Part shown: one piece after another, positions 15,339 through 24,249 of the stretch | Position numbering within the stretch: the stretch's first letter is position 1 | How the letters are laid out: every line of letters starts with the position of its first letter | Position numbers and translations under genes: made by a program | Notes under the pieces: model-generated | Database searches by the model: none | The model's input: the letters and a program-made list of their open reading frames with translations, nothing else | Told to the model about the DNA's origin: nothing | From: an uncultured Oscillospiraceae bacterium | GTDB lineage: Bacteria > Bacillota > Clostridia > Oscillospirales > Acutalibacteraceae | Length of the DNA stretch: 64,000 nucleotides | Direction: 5' to 3' | Assembly: GCA_910589395.1 (NCBI GenBank) | Contig: CAJUTL010000004.1 | Span: 1 to 64,000 of the forward strand

Positions 15339-18257
15339 CTAGAGCCCCAGCGCGGCGAACAGGCTGCGCAGGCGAATGCGCACCGCACCCAGGTTTGTGA
15401 TTTCGTCGATCTTGATCTGGGTGTAGATGCGCCCGCCCTCTTCCAGGATAGAGCGCACCTCGTCTCCGGTGATGGCGTCTACGCCGCAGCCGAAGGAGAC
15501 CAGCTGCACCAGGTTAATTCGTTTTTCCTTGCTTTCCGCCACGTATTTGGCGGCGCAGTACAGCCGGGCGTGGTAGGTCCACTGGTTCAGCACGGTGGTG
15601 GGGAATTTCTCCACCCGGTCGCTGACGGAATCCTCCGTGACCACCACGGCCCCGCATTCGCAGATCAGCTTGTCGATGCCGTGGTTGATTTCCCCGTCCA
15701 GGTGATAGGGCCGCCCGGAAAGAATGATCACGGGAAGGTTCTTTTCCTCGGCAAGGGCCAAAAACTCCCGGCCCTTTTGGCGGATCCGCTCCATGTATGC
15801 CTCGTATTCCCCATAGGCCGCATCGGAAGCCGCTTTGACCTCCTGCTCCGGAATGGCAGGGAAATATTTTGCCAGGATCTTCTGCATTTTTCCGGGGAAA
15901 TCTTTCCGTCGGTGCAGGCCCACATAGTCGTAAATAAATTTCGTTTCGCTCAGGGCCTCGATATTGGCGTCCAATACCTCGGGATAATAGGCCACCACAG
16001 GGCAGTTATAGTGGTTATCGCCCTTGTGCTCATCGAGATTATAGCTCATGCAGGGGTAAAAAATGGCGTCCGCCTTTCGCTCCAGCAGGGCCTCGATGTG
16101 GCCATGGATCAGCTTTGCCGGGTAGCATACCGTATCGGAGGGAATGGTATGCTGGCCCCGGAAATACAGCTCCCGGTCGGAATCCGGGGAATGGAACACC
16201 CCGAAGCCCAGCTTCGTAAAGAAAGTGTACCAGAAGGGGTACAGCTCAAACATGTTGAGCCCCATGGGGATCCCGATGGTCCCCCGCTTTCCCTCACAGG
16301 GAGCGTAAGAGTTCAGAAGCTGCCGCTTATAATCATACAGGTTATATTGTGTGGTCTCGCCGTGCTTCTGCAGGGGCTTGTCGCAGCGGTTTCCGGCAAT
16401 GTACCGGGCGGAGCCGCCTTCCCCCGCGCCGAAGGTATTCACCGTCAGGCGGCAGTGGTTCTGGCAGCCGTTGCAGGTAACGGCCCTTACCTCGTGGGTA
16501 AAGGCGGCAAGACCCCGCTCGTCTAAAATCCCGCTTCTTTCTCCTGTTTCATGCTGCTTCGCGTATAAAGCAGCGCCGTAGGCCCCCATCAGACCGGACA
16601 CGGAGGGACGGGTCACGTTTTTGCCGATCTCCTTTTCAAAGGCCCGCAGCACCGCGTCGTTTAAGAAGGTGCCGCCCTGCACCACAATGTGGTCGCCCAG
16701 GCTTTTGGCGTCTGTGACACGAATGACCTTATACAGGGCGTTTTTCACCACGCTCATGGAAAGGCCGGCGGAAATGTTCTCAATAGAGGCCCCGTCCTTC
16801 TGAGCCTGCTTTACGGAGGAATTCATAAACACCGTGCAGCGGGAGCCCAGGTCTACCGGGCTGTCGGCAAACAGGCCGCACTTTGCGAAATCGCTCATTT
16901 CATAGCCCAGGGCCCCGGCAAAGGTCTGCAAAAAGGATCCGCAGCCGGAGGAACAGGCCTCGTTTAAGAAAATGTTGTCGATGGCCCCGTTTTTGATCTT
17001 GAAGCACTTGATATCCTGACCGCCGATATCGATGATGAAATCCACCTCCGGCTCGAATTTCCGGGCGGCGGTAAAGTGGGCGATGGTTTCCACCACGCCC
17101 AGATCCAGCCGAAAGGCGTTTTTGATGATCTCCTCGCCGTAGCCGGTGGAGGCCGCGCAGCGGATCACAATGCCCGGGAATTTCTGGTACAGGGCCAGAA
17201 GAAATTCCTTCACCAGCGGCACGGGGTTTCCGGAATTCGGCAGGTACCGGGAGAAAATGATCTCCTCATTTTCGTTGATGGCGGTGGCCTTTAAGGTGGT
17301 GGAGCCAGCATCGATGCCCACATAGGCGATATTTCCGGGAAGCAGGGGGGCGTCGGTGGGAATGGTGTCCCGTTGGTGCCGGGCGGTAAATTCCTCGTAC
17401 TCCGCTTCATTCCGGAACAGGGCCTCGCTGCTTTGGTAGTGGTGGCTGGAGCTGTAGTTTTTGATCCGTTCCGTAAGCTCCGGAAGGGAAAATTCCCGAC
17501 TGGTCTCGCTCATGGCGGCGCCCGCCGCCACATAGTACAGGGAATTTTCCGGGCAGACGCCGCTTACGCCCAGAATGCGGTCAAAGGCCGCGCGAAGCTC
17601 CGAAAGAAAGGTCAGCGGGCCGCCGAGATAGACCACTTTTCCCTTGATCTCCCTACCTTGGGCAAGGCCGGCCACCGTCTGGTTGACCACGGCGTTCAGA
17701 ATGCTCAGGGCGATGTCATTTTTCTGGGCCCCCTGATTCAGCAGGGCCTGAATGTCGGATTTCGCGAACACGCCGCAGCGGGAAGCGATGCTGTAGGTGC
17801 GCTCGCTGGTTTTCGCGATCTCATTGAGCTCGTCCGGGGCAATGTTCAAAAGGGTGGCCATCTGGTCGATGAAGGCCCCGGTGCCGCCGGCGCAGGAGCC
17901 GTTCATGCGCACCTCCATAGAGCCGGAAAGGAACAGGATCTTCGCGTCCTCGCCTCCCAGCTCGATCACCACGTCCGCCTCCGGCAAATAGGCCTTTACG
18001 GCGGTGCGGGTGGCGTAAACCTCCTGCACGAAGGGAATGTCCAGATCCTCCGCCAGCCCCATACCGGCGGAGCCGGAAACGCACAGCCTGGCGGAAGAGG
18101 CCTCCGGAAACTGCTCCCGGATTCGGGAAAGCATACCCGAAGCCTTTTCCGCGATCTGGGAAAAATGGCGCTCGTATTCCCGGAATACCGGCGTGCCGGC
18201 TTCATCGAACACAACGCATTTTAATGTGGTAGAGCCTACGTCCATACCGATTTTCAT
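15339..18257 (-). CDS. 2-hydroxyacyl-CoA dehydratase-type activase with two ASKHA domains and DUF2229
   Basis: The 972-residue protein carries two BcrAD/BadFG-type ATPase domains and a DUF2229-like region. Domain 1 starts MKIGMDVGSTTLKCVVFDEA and has NGSCAGGTGAFID and SRCGVFAKSDI, whose cysteines match the iron-sulfur ligands of HgdC-type activators. Domain 2 starts YVGIDAGSTTLKATAINE and has NEACSSGCGSF and SRCTVFMNSS. The last third has PMGLNMFELYPFW and DTVCYPAKLIHGH. Such activators use ATP to push a low-potential electron into a partner iron-sulfur enzyme. The partner is probably the product of the next gene (15186-13888). The true substrate is unknown. It is first in a four-gene - operon with its own promoter. 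Confidence 0.85.
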   Translation of the reverse strand: MKIGMDVGSTTLKCVVFDEAGTPVFREYERHFSQIAEKASGMLSRIREQFPEASSARLCVSGSAGMGLAEDLDIPFVQEVYATRTAVKAYLPEADVVIELGGEDAKILFLSGSMEVRMNGSCAGGTGAFIDQMATLLNIAPDELNEIAKTSERTYSIASRCGVFAKSDIQALLNQGAQKNDIALSILNAVVNQTVAGLAQGREIKGKVVYLGGPLTFLSELRAAFDRILGVSGVCPENSLYYVAAGAAMSETSREFSLPELTERIKNYSSSHHYQSSEALFRNEAEYEEFTARHQRDTIPTDAPLLPGNIAYVGIDAGSTTLKATAINENEEIIFSRYLPNSGNPVPLVKEFLLALYQKFPGIVIRCAASTGYGEEIIKNAFRLDLGVVETIAHFTAARKFEPEVDFIIDIGGQDIKCFKIKNGAIDNIFLNEACSSGCGSFLQTFAGALGYEMSDFAKCGLFADSPVDLGSRCTVFMNSSVKQAQKDGASIENISAGLSMSVVKNALYKVIRVTDAKSLGDHIVVQGGTFLNDAVLRAFEKEIGKNVTRPSVSGLMGAYGAALYAKQHETGERSGILDERGLAAFTHEVRAVTCNGCQNHCRLTVNTFGAGEGGSARYIAGNRCDKPLQKHGETTQYNLYDYKRQLLNSYAPCEGKRGTIGIPMGLNMFELYPFWYTFFTKLGFGVFHSPDSDRELYFRGQHTIPSDTVCYPAKLIHGHIEALLERKADAIFYPCMSYNLDEHKGDNHYNCPVVAYYPEVLDANIEALSETKFIYDYVGLHRRKDFPGKMQKILAKYFPAIPEQEVKAASDAAYGEYEAYMERIRQKGREFLALAEEKNLPVIILSGRPYHLDGEINHGIDKLICECGAVVVTEDSVSDRVEKFPTTVLNQWTYHARLYCAAKYVAESKEKRINLVQLVSFGCGVDAITGDEVRSILEEGGRIYTQIKIDEITNLGAVRIRLRSLFAALGL

Positions 18258-18396
18258 GGTTTTGCATCACTGCCTTCTTTAACGGTAAGAGAGCTTCGGC
18301 GGCGCGTCCTTTTACAAAGCGGCGCCGGTTCAAAAAAACAAAATAAGAAAAAGAAAAAATTTTTGCTTACTGCCTGAATTTTTCGGAACATAGAGA

Positions 18397-18425
18397 ATCA
18401 TAGCATTTTTTGACGGGAAAATCAA
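18397..18425 (-). promoter_or_regulatory. SigA-type promoter of the activase operon
   Basis: On the - strand TTGATT (18420-18425) and TATGAT (18397-18402) are 17 bases apart, about 140 bases before the activase start at 18257. Confidence 0.65.
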
Positions 18426-18525
18426 CCTGTCCGCCCATAACAATAAATGGCGCTTCGGGAAATTTGTCCTAAAAAGCTTATGCAAAAGGAAGCCTTTCGA
18501 TGTTAGAAAAGAGGGGGGAAGAAGA

Positions 18526-18555
18526 TTGCTTTTCGGCGGGAGACTGTGTTATAGT
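18526..18555 (+). promoter_or_regulatory. SigA-type promoter of the thioesterase operon
   Basis: TTGCTT (18526-18531) and TATAGT (18550-18555) are 18 bases apart, with a TGT just before the -10. The start codon is about 45 bases downstream. Confidence 0.6.
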
Positions 18556-18599
18556 GGATAGCGAAAAAAGCAGGCCTTTGACGGAAAGGAGCGCTTGCT

Positions 18600-19037
18600 G
18601 TGAAAACAGTAGAGTATGAGCGGCCGGTGTACTATTACGAAACAGACCGAATGGACTGTGTGCATCATTCCAACTATATCCGCTGGTTTGAGGAGGCCCG
18701 CGTTCACCTGATGCGGGTCTGCGGCATGAGCCTGGAGGGCTTGGAAGCGAAAGGGATCGTCAGCCCGGTACTGCACGCGGAGGCGGAGTACAAGTCCATG
18801 ACCCGCTTTGGAGAAACGGTGCGGGTGGAAACGGGGATAGAAAGCTATACAGGTACCCGGATCGCCTTTTTCTATACCGTGCGGGACAAAGAGACCGGGG
18901 CGCTGCGGTGCCGGGGAAAAACCTCTCACTGCTTTTTGAGCGCCGCCGGGCGGCCGGTGTCTCTGAAAAAAGCAGATCCCGGTTACGACCTGGCGGTGCG
19001 CAGGGTCTGCGGCATGGAGAAAGGAGAAAAGGAATGA
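18600..19037 (+). CDS. Hotdog-fold acyl-CoA thioesterase (YbgC/FadM type)
   Basis: The 145-residue protein has the 4-hydroxybenzoyl-CoA-thioesterase-like hotdog pattern: YYETDRMDCVHHSNYIRWFEEAR, where the Asp of the DRMD-VHH region is the usual catalytic position, followed by the FGETVRVETGI and RIAFFYTVRD strands. It probably cleaves acyl-CoA thioesters in the cytoplasm. The start is GTG at 18600 with AAAGGAG upstream. Its stop overlaps the next start (ATGA), coupling it to a NUDIX hydrolase. Confidence 0.88.
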   Translation: MKTVEYERPVYYYETDRMDCVHHSNYIRWFEEARVHLMRVCGMSLEGLEAKGIVSPVLHAEAEYKSMTRFGETVRVETGIESYTGTRIAFFYTVRDKETGALRCRGKTSHCFLSAAGRPVSLKKADPGYDLAVRRVCGMEKGEKE

Positions 19038-19465
19038 GCGGGAAAAAAGGTTCTGTATGCAAAAGGGTTTTTCCCATGGAGGAAACGGCGGCGTACCGGT
19101 ATGTGGTGATCTTTTCCCGCTGCCGGGGAAAGCTTCTTTTGAGCCGCCATAAAAACCGTGTTACCTGGGAGACCCAGGGAGGCCATATCGAGCCGGGGGA
19201 AACGCCGGAGCAGGCGGCCCGCAGAGAGCTGTGGGAGGAATCTGGCGCGTCGGAATTTACCCTGGAGCCGGTTTGCGGCTATTATGCCGAGGACGAAGTT
19301 TCCGGCGCCGCCGGCGCGGTGTTTTTCGCGGAGATCACAGAACTTGCCGCGCTGCCGGAAAGCGAAATGAAGGAAGTAAACCTTTTCGAGTCCCTGCCGG
19401 AGGACCTGACCTACCCAGGGATCACCCCCGTGCTGTTTGAGCGGGTGAAGGAAAAATTCCGCTGA
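19034..19465 (+). CDS. NUDIX hydrolase
   Basis: The 143-residue protein has a complete NUDIX box, GHIEPGETPEQAARRELWEE followed by SGA, fitting the G-x5-E-x7-RE-x2-EE-x-G pattern with the metal-binding glutamates. It hydrolyses a nucleoside diphosphate linked to another group, but the substrate cannot be read from sequence. I chose the ATG at 19034, which overlaps the thioesterase stop and follows AAGGAG; the longer frame upstream would overlap that gene widely. Confidence 0.85.
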   Translation: MSGKKGSVCKRVFPMEETAAYRYVVIFSRCRGKLLLSRHKNRVTWETQGGHIEPGETPEQAARRELWEESGASEFTLEPVCGYYAEDEVSGAAGAVFFAEITELAALPESEMKEVNLFESLPEDLTYPGITPVLFERVKEKFR

Positions 19466-19704
19466 GCGATGGAAACGGGAAAGAAACCGTGGAGTCCGAG
19501 GGTAAAATAGCAGAGAGCGCGCTACAGAATGCCACAGAAACTGCTCGATAGCAGGAAGGGCGGCGCGCCCAAGTATAATGAGCAATGGAGGGCAGGAGCA
19601 GCTAAATTGGAATTTGCAGCGTACCGCTGCACCCACTCGTGAAGCTGTTTGGTGCGGGAAATCGGTTTCTGACCCGACCAATAGTGATTCGCTTATTTTT
19701 CTCC

Positions 19705-19790
19705 TGTCATTCTGAACGAAGTGAAGAATCTCGCCCTTTTCCCTTCTATTCAGGAAATGAAGGACGAGATTCTTCGTTCCTCAGAATGAC
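19705..19790. repeat. GTCATTCTGA-ended palindromic repeat
   Basis: This is the simplest copy in the window: 10-base perfect terminal inverted repeats, inner arms GAAGAATCTCG and CGAGATTCTTC, and no nested insertion. Other copies lie at 405-511, 30889-30980 and 33885-33990. Confidence 0.8.
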
Positions 19791-20050
19791 AAAAGTGAGA
19801 ACTCGCCCCTCTCTAACGACTAACAACTAATAGCTAACGACTAGTTCGCTAAACTACAATTTGCCGATTTACTTCCGGTCGGGTCGGAAACCAAACTCCC
19901 GCACCAAGCAGGGACACGAGCGGCCGCGGCGCCTCGCCGCTAAACTATAATTTACCGCCTTACTGTTTATTGTTTTGCCCCTGCCCTTCCTTGCTCATTT
20001 TTCATTGTCTATGGTCGGTGCCGTCACCTCCAGAATCACGTATCTGCAAT

Positions 20051-20095
20051 AAAACAGCTGCTGCAAAATTTATTCTTTTGCAGCAGCTGCTTTTT
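20051..20095 (+). terminator. Hairpin terminator (GCTGCTGCAAAA family)
   Basis: A 14-bp stem (CAGCTGCTGCAAAA at 20055-20068 with its complement at 20076-20089) is followed by TTTTT. It shares its stem core with the terminator at 12079-12126. Confidence 0.8.
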
Positions 20096-20177
20096 GTAAA
20101 GCCAGGTTTTTTTCAAACAAGCCCTAAGCAAGGCCTTTCTTTTTGTGAACAGCCTGTAAATTTTTCGTAGAAGCAGG

Positions 20178-20205
20178 TTGACGGCGGGAAAAAGCCGATT
20201 AAAAT
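20178..20205 (+). promoter_or_regulatory. Promoter upstream of the ABC-like membrane protein
   Basis: TTGACG (20178-20183) and TAAAAT (20200-20205) are 16 bases apart, about 80 bases before the start at 20285. Confidence 0.55.
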
Positions 20206-20284
20206 AAGAGGCAGCGGCCTCTTGCGGGTCGGTTCTATCGGGAAAAGAAGATGCCAGAAACGGTATAGAAGGAGGAAAGGCAGT

Positions 20285-21952
20285 ATGAAACAGATGATAA
20301 AGGCTCTAAAGCCCTGTGCGGCATTGGCGTTTTTCTGCCTTGTCCTGTTTTTTGCGCAGGCCCTGTGCGGTTTGGCCCTTCCCGCCCTGATGGGCGGCCT
20401 GGTGAACCGGGGCGTTCAGCAGGGAGGCCTTGAGCCGGGCGCGCCAGAGGCCATGAGCTTACAGGGAAAAACGCTTTTGCAAAGCTTTTTGACAGAGGAG
20501 CAGCAGCGGCTGCTGGAGGAGCTCTACCTTACCGTTGAGTCGGAAAGCAGCGAGGCCCAGCGCCTGTCGGAGAAATATCCCTACGCTCAGGAGGGAACCA
20601 TCAGCGTGCTGCGGGAGGGGCTGGAGGAAGCCCGGGTCCAGGAAGCAGGCGAGCTTTATGAAAAGGCGGTCTATGCCCTGCTGCTGTATTTGCGGCAGAC
20701 AGAGCAGACCGGCGAGCTGAACACCATTTCTCAGGGCCTTGCCGCGGCCCGGGAGGAAAAAAAGGAGATCGGGAAATTCGGCGATAACCTGAGAGATCTG
20801 GAAGGAAAGGAAGGCTCTCTGCCGAACGGCGTGCTTACCAGCATGCCGGAGGGCGCGCTGTTTCAGCTTCCGGAGGAAAGCTCTTTTGCGGAAGCGGAAA
20901 GCTCCTCTGAAGCGGAGGCGGAAACCATGCTGGGCTCTCAGGAAAAGGCCTTCGGCGAGGAAAACGCAAATAACGGCGAAAAGGCTGGCTCCGGGAAAGA
21001 GAATGCAGAAAAGCAGAGCTTTGTTTTTTCCGAAGTAGGCTTTTCCAAACTGGATATCGAGCAGCTTTACGCGCTTTTGCCGCTGCTGGACCGGGCCCCC
21101 AGGGAGAGTATGGAAACGGTCATTTCCGCCGCGGAGGAAGCGCCGCGGGCTTTGAAGGAGCGGGTGGGAGTTTCTTTCAAGAGTTTGCTGTATCAGGAGC
21201 TCCGCATGGATACGGAGGCCATTCGCTCCGGTTATCTTTGGGGCCGGGGACTTCTTTTGCTGGGGCTCTTCCTTTTGGAAACAGCCCTGGCGGTTTTGGC
21301 CGGTCTCTTGTCCTTCCGGGCGGCGGATCAGACCGCCGGCGGGCGGAAAAGCTGGGCGCTTTCCGCCCTGGGCCTCCCCGCCGCGGGCTGCGCCCTTCCC
21401 ACCTTTGCGGGGGCGCTGATCCTTGCCGTGAAATGGGGGACCGCCGTGCGGTGGGGGATCGTTGCGGGCTTTGCCGCCGTGCTTGCCGTGCTTGTATGGG
21501 CGCTGCTGAAAGCGGCGCTGCCCCGGTTCTTGGTGCTGCAACAAGCAAAAGAAAAAGGAAAACAGGTGAGTGAAAGAGTATTTTCCCGGCTGCTTCGGAA
21601 ATGCCCGGAAAATGGCGAAGCTGCAGGAGAAGGTGAAAAGAAAGCTTTGCCGCTTCTCCGGGTCGGAGCTTCTCTGTCAATGCCTGCCCTGATGCTTTTG
21701 ATGAATCTTATCTGTTTGATTTTTGTGGGCGCGGAGGGGGAAGGCCTTGCGGCCGCCGCCCGGCGCGCCGGAGACAGAATGGCCTTCGTACAGTATGTGG
21801 TGCTGCTGGTGCTGTCCGCTCTGTGGATCGCCGCGTTCCTTGCGCTGTCAGCGCGGGGAAAAGAGCCGCGCCGGCAGGTTTGGGGCCTCTTGGGAAAAAA
21901 TACGGAACCCCCGGAGGCAGAGGAATTTTCTGCCAAAAAGGGGGAAGGATAA
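20285..21952 (+). CDS. ABC-exporter-like transmembrane protein lacking its ATPase domain
   Basis: The 555-residue protein matches only the membrane half of clostridial multidrug-type ABC exporters. The first helix ends LALPALMGGLVNRGVQQGG, as in exporters with LALP-YMSDIVN-GIQQGG. A long acidic extracellular insert follows (about residues 45-310), then helices near 317-345, 357-385, 388-412, 466-484 and 501-523. The last ones contain KAALPRF and MPALMLLMNLI...DRMAFVQY, which line up with exporter helices 4-6. The cytoplasmic loops are cut short, and no Walker A, signature or Walker B motif exists; the protein stops where the nucleotide-binding domain would start. GGAGGAAAG precedes the ATG. 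It may be a retired exporter kept for another job, or a partner for a separate ATPase. Confidence 0.7.
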   Translation: MKQMIKALKPCAALAFFCLVLFFAQALCGLALPALMGGLVNRGVQQGGLEPGAPEAMSLQGKTLLQSFLTEEQQRLLEELYLTVESESSEAQRLSEKYPYAQEGTISVLREGLEEARVQEAGELYEKAVYALLLYLRQTEQTGELNTISQGLAAAREEKKEIGKFGDNLRDLEGKEGSLPNGVLTSMPEGALFQLPEESSFAEAESSSEAEAETMLGSQEKAFGEENANNGEKAGSGKENAEKQSFVFSEVGFSKLDIEQLYALLPLLDRAPRESMETVISAAEEAPRALKERVGVSFKSLLYQELRMDTEAIRSGYLWGRGLLLLGLFLLETALAVLAGLLSFRAADQTAGGRKSWALSALGLPAAGCALPTFAGALILAVKWGTAVRWGIVAGFAAVLAVLVWALLKAALPRFLVLQQAKEKGKQVSERVFSRLLRKCPENGEAAGEGEKKALPLLRVGASLSMPALMLLMNLICLIFVGAEGEGLAAAARRAGDRMAFVQYVVLLVLSALWIAAFLALSARGKEPRRQVWGLLGKNTEPPEAEEFSAKKGEG

Positions 21953-22004
21953 TCTGAAAGGGACGATACTCCGGTCATTGTGGGAAAAGGGAGATGAGAA
22001 AAGC

Positions 22005-22889
22005 ATGAAAACCGTAGTTGTGGTAAATCCCCACGCGGGGCGTCAAAATATTCTGCGGGAGATCGAGGAAGTGCGGAAGATCCTGAAGGAAAGCGGCAGG
22101 GAGGTTTTCACCGTTAAAACGGAAAGCGCCCGGCAGGCCGAGGCGGTGATCCGGTCTTCTTTGGAGGAGAAGCCGGAAACCCTGATCTGCTGCGGGGGAG
22201 ACGGTACCCTGAGCGAAATGGTGGCGGAGGTCTTAAAAGCTGGCGCTTCTGTTCCCATCGGCTATATTCCGGCGGGCTCCACCAATGATTTTGCCAGTTC
22301 CCTGGGGCTTTCCAAGGAGCCGGGAAAGGCGGCCCGGCAGATTGTGGAGGGCTGTCCGAAGCCCCTGGACGCCGGGCGCTTTGGGGAAAGATATTTTATC
22401 TACGTGGCGTCCTTCGGCGCATTTACCCAGTCTTCCTACTCTACCACCCAGAGCCTGAAAAATTCCCTGGGGCATCTGGCCTATATTCTGGAAGGGATCA
22501 AGGAGCTGCCTACCCTGAAATCCTATCAGGTCAAGGTGGAAACGGCGGAGGGCGAGGTGTATGAGGGAGATTACGTTTTCGGCGCTCTCAGCAATTCCAC
22601 CTCCTTTGGCGGTATTGTAAAGCTGGATTCCGGCAAGGTGGACCTGTCGGACGGAAAGCTGGAGCTGACGCTGGTAAAAATGCCCCGGAACCTTTTGGAA
22701 CTGAACCGGGTGATCTTCTCCCTGATGAGCGGAAAGTACGATGAGGAAATGATCACCTTTGTGCATACGGCGGGTGCGAAATTCACTTGTGCCGAGCCCA
22801 TGCCCTGGTCTCTGGACGGAGAATACGCCTCCGGCGGAGAGCAGGTAGAGGCCGCGGTTCTGCCCCAGGCGCTGCAAATGTACTATTAA
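22005..22889 (+). CDS. Diacylglycerol kinase-family lipid kinase
   Basis: The 294-residue protein belongs to the DagK/YegS/BmrU lipid-kinase family. It has VVVNPHAG at the N-terminus, the nucleotide-binding CCGGDGTLSEM, and the family's PAGSTNDFA (residues about 88-96). The C-terminal domain contains SLDGEYA. It likely phosphorylates a membrane lipid such as diacylglycerol on the inner face. The ATG at 22005 directly begins the conserved KTVVVVNPHAG and has GGGAG before it. It starts 52 bases after the ABC-like membrane gene and is probably cotranscribed. Confidence 0.9.
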   Translation: MKTVVVVNPHAGRQNILREIEEVRKILKESGREVFTVKTESARQAEAVIRSSLEEKPETLICCGGDGTLSEMVAEVLKAGASVPIGYIPAGSTNDFASSLGLSKEPGKAARQIVEGCPKPLDAGRFGERYFIYVASFGAFTQSSYSTTQSLKNSLGHLAYILEGIKELPTLKSYQVKVETAEGEVYEGDYVFGALSNSTSFGGIVKLDSGKVDLSDGKLELTLVKMPRNLLELNRVIFSLMSGKYDEEMITFVHTAGAKFTCAEPMPWSLDGEYASGGEQVEAAVLPQALQMYY

Positions 22890-23381
22890 GAGTCAGAGCG
22901 GCGGGTACAAAGAGAAATTTAGGATAAGAGTAAATAATAAAGTGAAATGCGATAAAGTATAGTTCAGCGGCGAGGCGCCGCGGCCGCTTGTGTCCCTGCT
23001 TGGTGCGGGAGTTTGGTTTCCGACCCGACCAGAAGTAAATCGGCAAATTGTAGTTTAACGTCCTTAGGCTCCACTTATTTATAAGGGGAGCTGTCACGGC
23101 GAAGCCGCGACTGAGGGGATTAAAACTGGCGGTTTTATCCCACTTTCTGTGTGTGACTATCCCCTCCACCACCTAACGGTGGTCCCCCTCCCCTTGCAAG
23201 CAAGGGGAGGCTTTTCTCGTCACTAAATTCCAATTTATCAGCTTACCTGCAATCGGGTCAGAAGCGCCTTTCCGGCAGTACGCCAGAAACCTGTGGAAAA
23301 AGGAAGCTCGGCAAAAGTGCCGGGCTTCCTTTTTCCGTCCAGACTCGAGCGCTTTTTTCACAGAATGTTCATCTCTTTTTC
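22890..23381. repeat. Intergenic repeat island before the two-component system
   Basis: No gene is seen. It contains a GC-rich module in reverse orientation (22965-23033), a GTCACGGCGAAGCCGCGAC palindrome (about 23093-23115), CCCCTCC...AGGGGAGG hairpin material (about 23160-23212), and part of another GC-rich copy with CGGGTCAGAAG (about 23254-23275). Confidence 0.7.
22965..23033 (-). repeat. GC-rich CGGGTCGG intergenic module (reverse)
   Basis: The reverse-oriented copy reads GCGGCGAGGCGCCGCGGCCG then GGTGCGGGAGTTTGGTTTCC and CGACCCGACC. It lies about 75 bases after the lipid-kinase stop codon, so the CGGCGAGGCGCC end is nearest the gene, as for the copies after - strand genes. Confidence 0.8.
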
Positions 23382-23410
23382 TTGATTTTGCCATAGAGAG
23401 CGGGTAAAAT
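23382..23410 (+). promoter_or_regulatory. SigA-type promoter of the two-component/HtrA operon
   Basis: TTGATT (23382-23387), a 17-base spacer and TAAAAT (23405-23410) lie about 100 bases before the response-regulator start. Confidence 0.6.
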
Positions 23411-23508
23411 GAAAATAATGCTGGAACTCTGCGAATAAGCTCTTTCATAAGGGTCCCGCAGGGATGAATTTTCTTCCAAAAATAAGGAAAAAGAAAAGGG
23501 GCGGAAAA

Positions 23509-24204
23509 ATGGCTTCCGAAAAAATATTGATCGTGGACGATGATACCAATATTTGCGAGCTGCTTCGGCTGTATATTGAAAAAGAGGGTTTTACGGCGTT
23601 TCTTGCCAACGATGGGGAAGCGGCGCTGAAAATGTTTGACGCGGCGGAGCCGGACCTGGTGCTGCTGGATATTATGCTGCCCGGCCTGGACGGCTGGCAG
23701 GTATGCAGGGAGATCCGCAAAAAATCCGCCTGTCCGATCATTATGCTCACCGCCAAGGGCGAGGTGTTCGACCGGGTGCTGGGATTGGATCTGGGCGCGG
23801 ACGACTATGTGGTAAAGCCCTTTGAAACCAAGGAAGTGATCGCCCGGATCAAGGCGGTGCTGCGCCGCAGTACCCAGAACGGAGACAAGCAAAGCGGAAA
23901 TAAGGCGGTTTCCTACGAAAATTTATCCATCAATTTGACAAACTATGAATTGAAGGTAAAGGGCGTACAGATAGATACGCCGCCCAAGGAGATGGAGCTG
24001 ATCTACCACCTGGCCTCCAATCCCAACCGGGTATTTACCAGAGACCAGCTGCTAGACGAGGTGTGGGGCTTTGATTACTACGGGGACAGCCGCACCGTAG
24101 ACGTGCACGTAAAGCGCCTGCGGGAAAAGCTGGAGGGCGTTTCCGACCAGTGGGCGCTGAAAACCGTGTGGGGCGTGGGCTACAAATTTGAAGTAAAGGA
24201 ATAA
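23509..24204 (+). CDS. OmpR/PhoB-family response regulator
   Basis: The 231-residue protein has a receiver domain (residues 1-120) with acidic residues Asp10/Asp11, the phospho-acceptor Asp54 in LVLLDIMLPGLDG, MLTAKG and VVKPF. A winged-helix DNA-binding domain follows (about 133-231), with RDQLLDEVWGFDYYGDSRTV as its recognition region. I chose ATG 23509 because AAAAGGGGCGG precedes it and the receiver begins at once; an ATG at 23464 would add 15 basic residues. It is followed 45 bases later by its kinase and then by an HtrA protease, which suggests an envelope-stress system. Confidence 0.92.
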   Translation: MASEKILIVDDDTNICELLRLYIEKEGFTAFLANDGEAALKMFDAAEPDLVLLDIMLPGLDGWQVCREIRKKSACPIIMLTAKGEVFDRVLGLDLGADDYVVKPFETKEVIARIKAVLRRSTQNGDKQSGNKAVSYENLSINLTNYELKVKGVQIDTPPKEMELIYHLASNPNRVFTRDQLLDEVWGFDYYGDSRTVDVHVKRLREKLEGVSDQWALKTVWGVGYKFEVKE

Positions 24205-24249
24205 GCTGCTTTCTGCGAGGCAGGTTTCCGGGAAAGGATCTTCGGCAAA

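Larger units (their letters stand above)
18258..18599. other. Divergent promoter region
   Basis: This 342-base gap separates the activase operon (-) from the thioesterase operon (+). It holds one promoter for each direction and AT-rich sequence between 18340 and 18420. I see no gene and none of the dispersed repeats. Confidence 0.6.
19466..20177. repeat. Intergenic repeat island after the NUDIX gene
   Basis: No gene is seen. In order it holds a GC-rich module in reverse orientation (19616-19679), a GTCATTCTGA-ended palindrome (19705-19790), a CTAACAACTAA tract (19812-19845), a forward GC-rich module (19873-19940), a hairpin terminator (20055-20095), and a lone AAACAAGCCCT end (about 20115-20125) matching the inverted-repeat element at 31029-31191. 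Confidence 0.75.
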
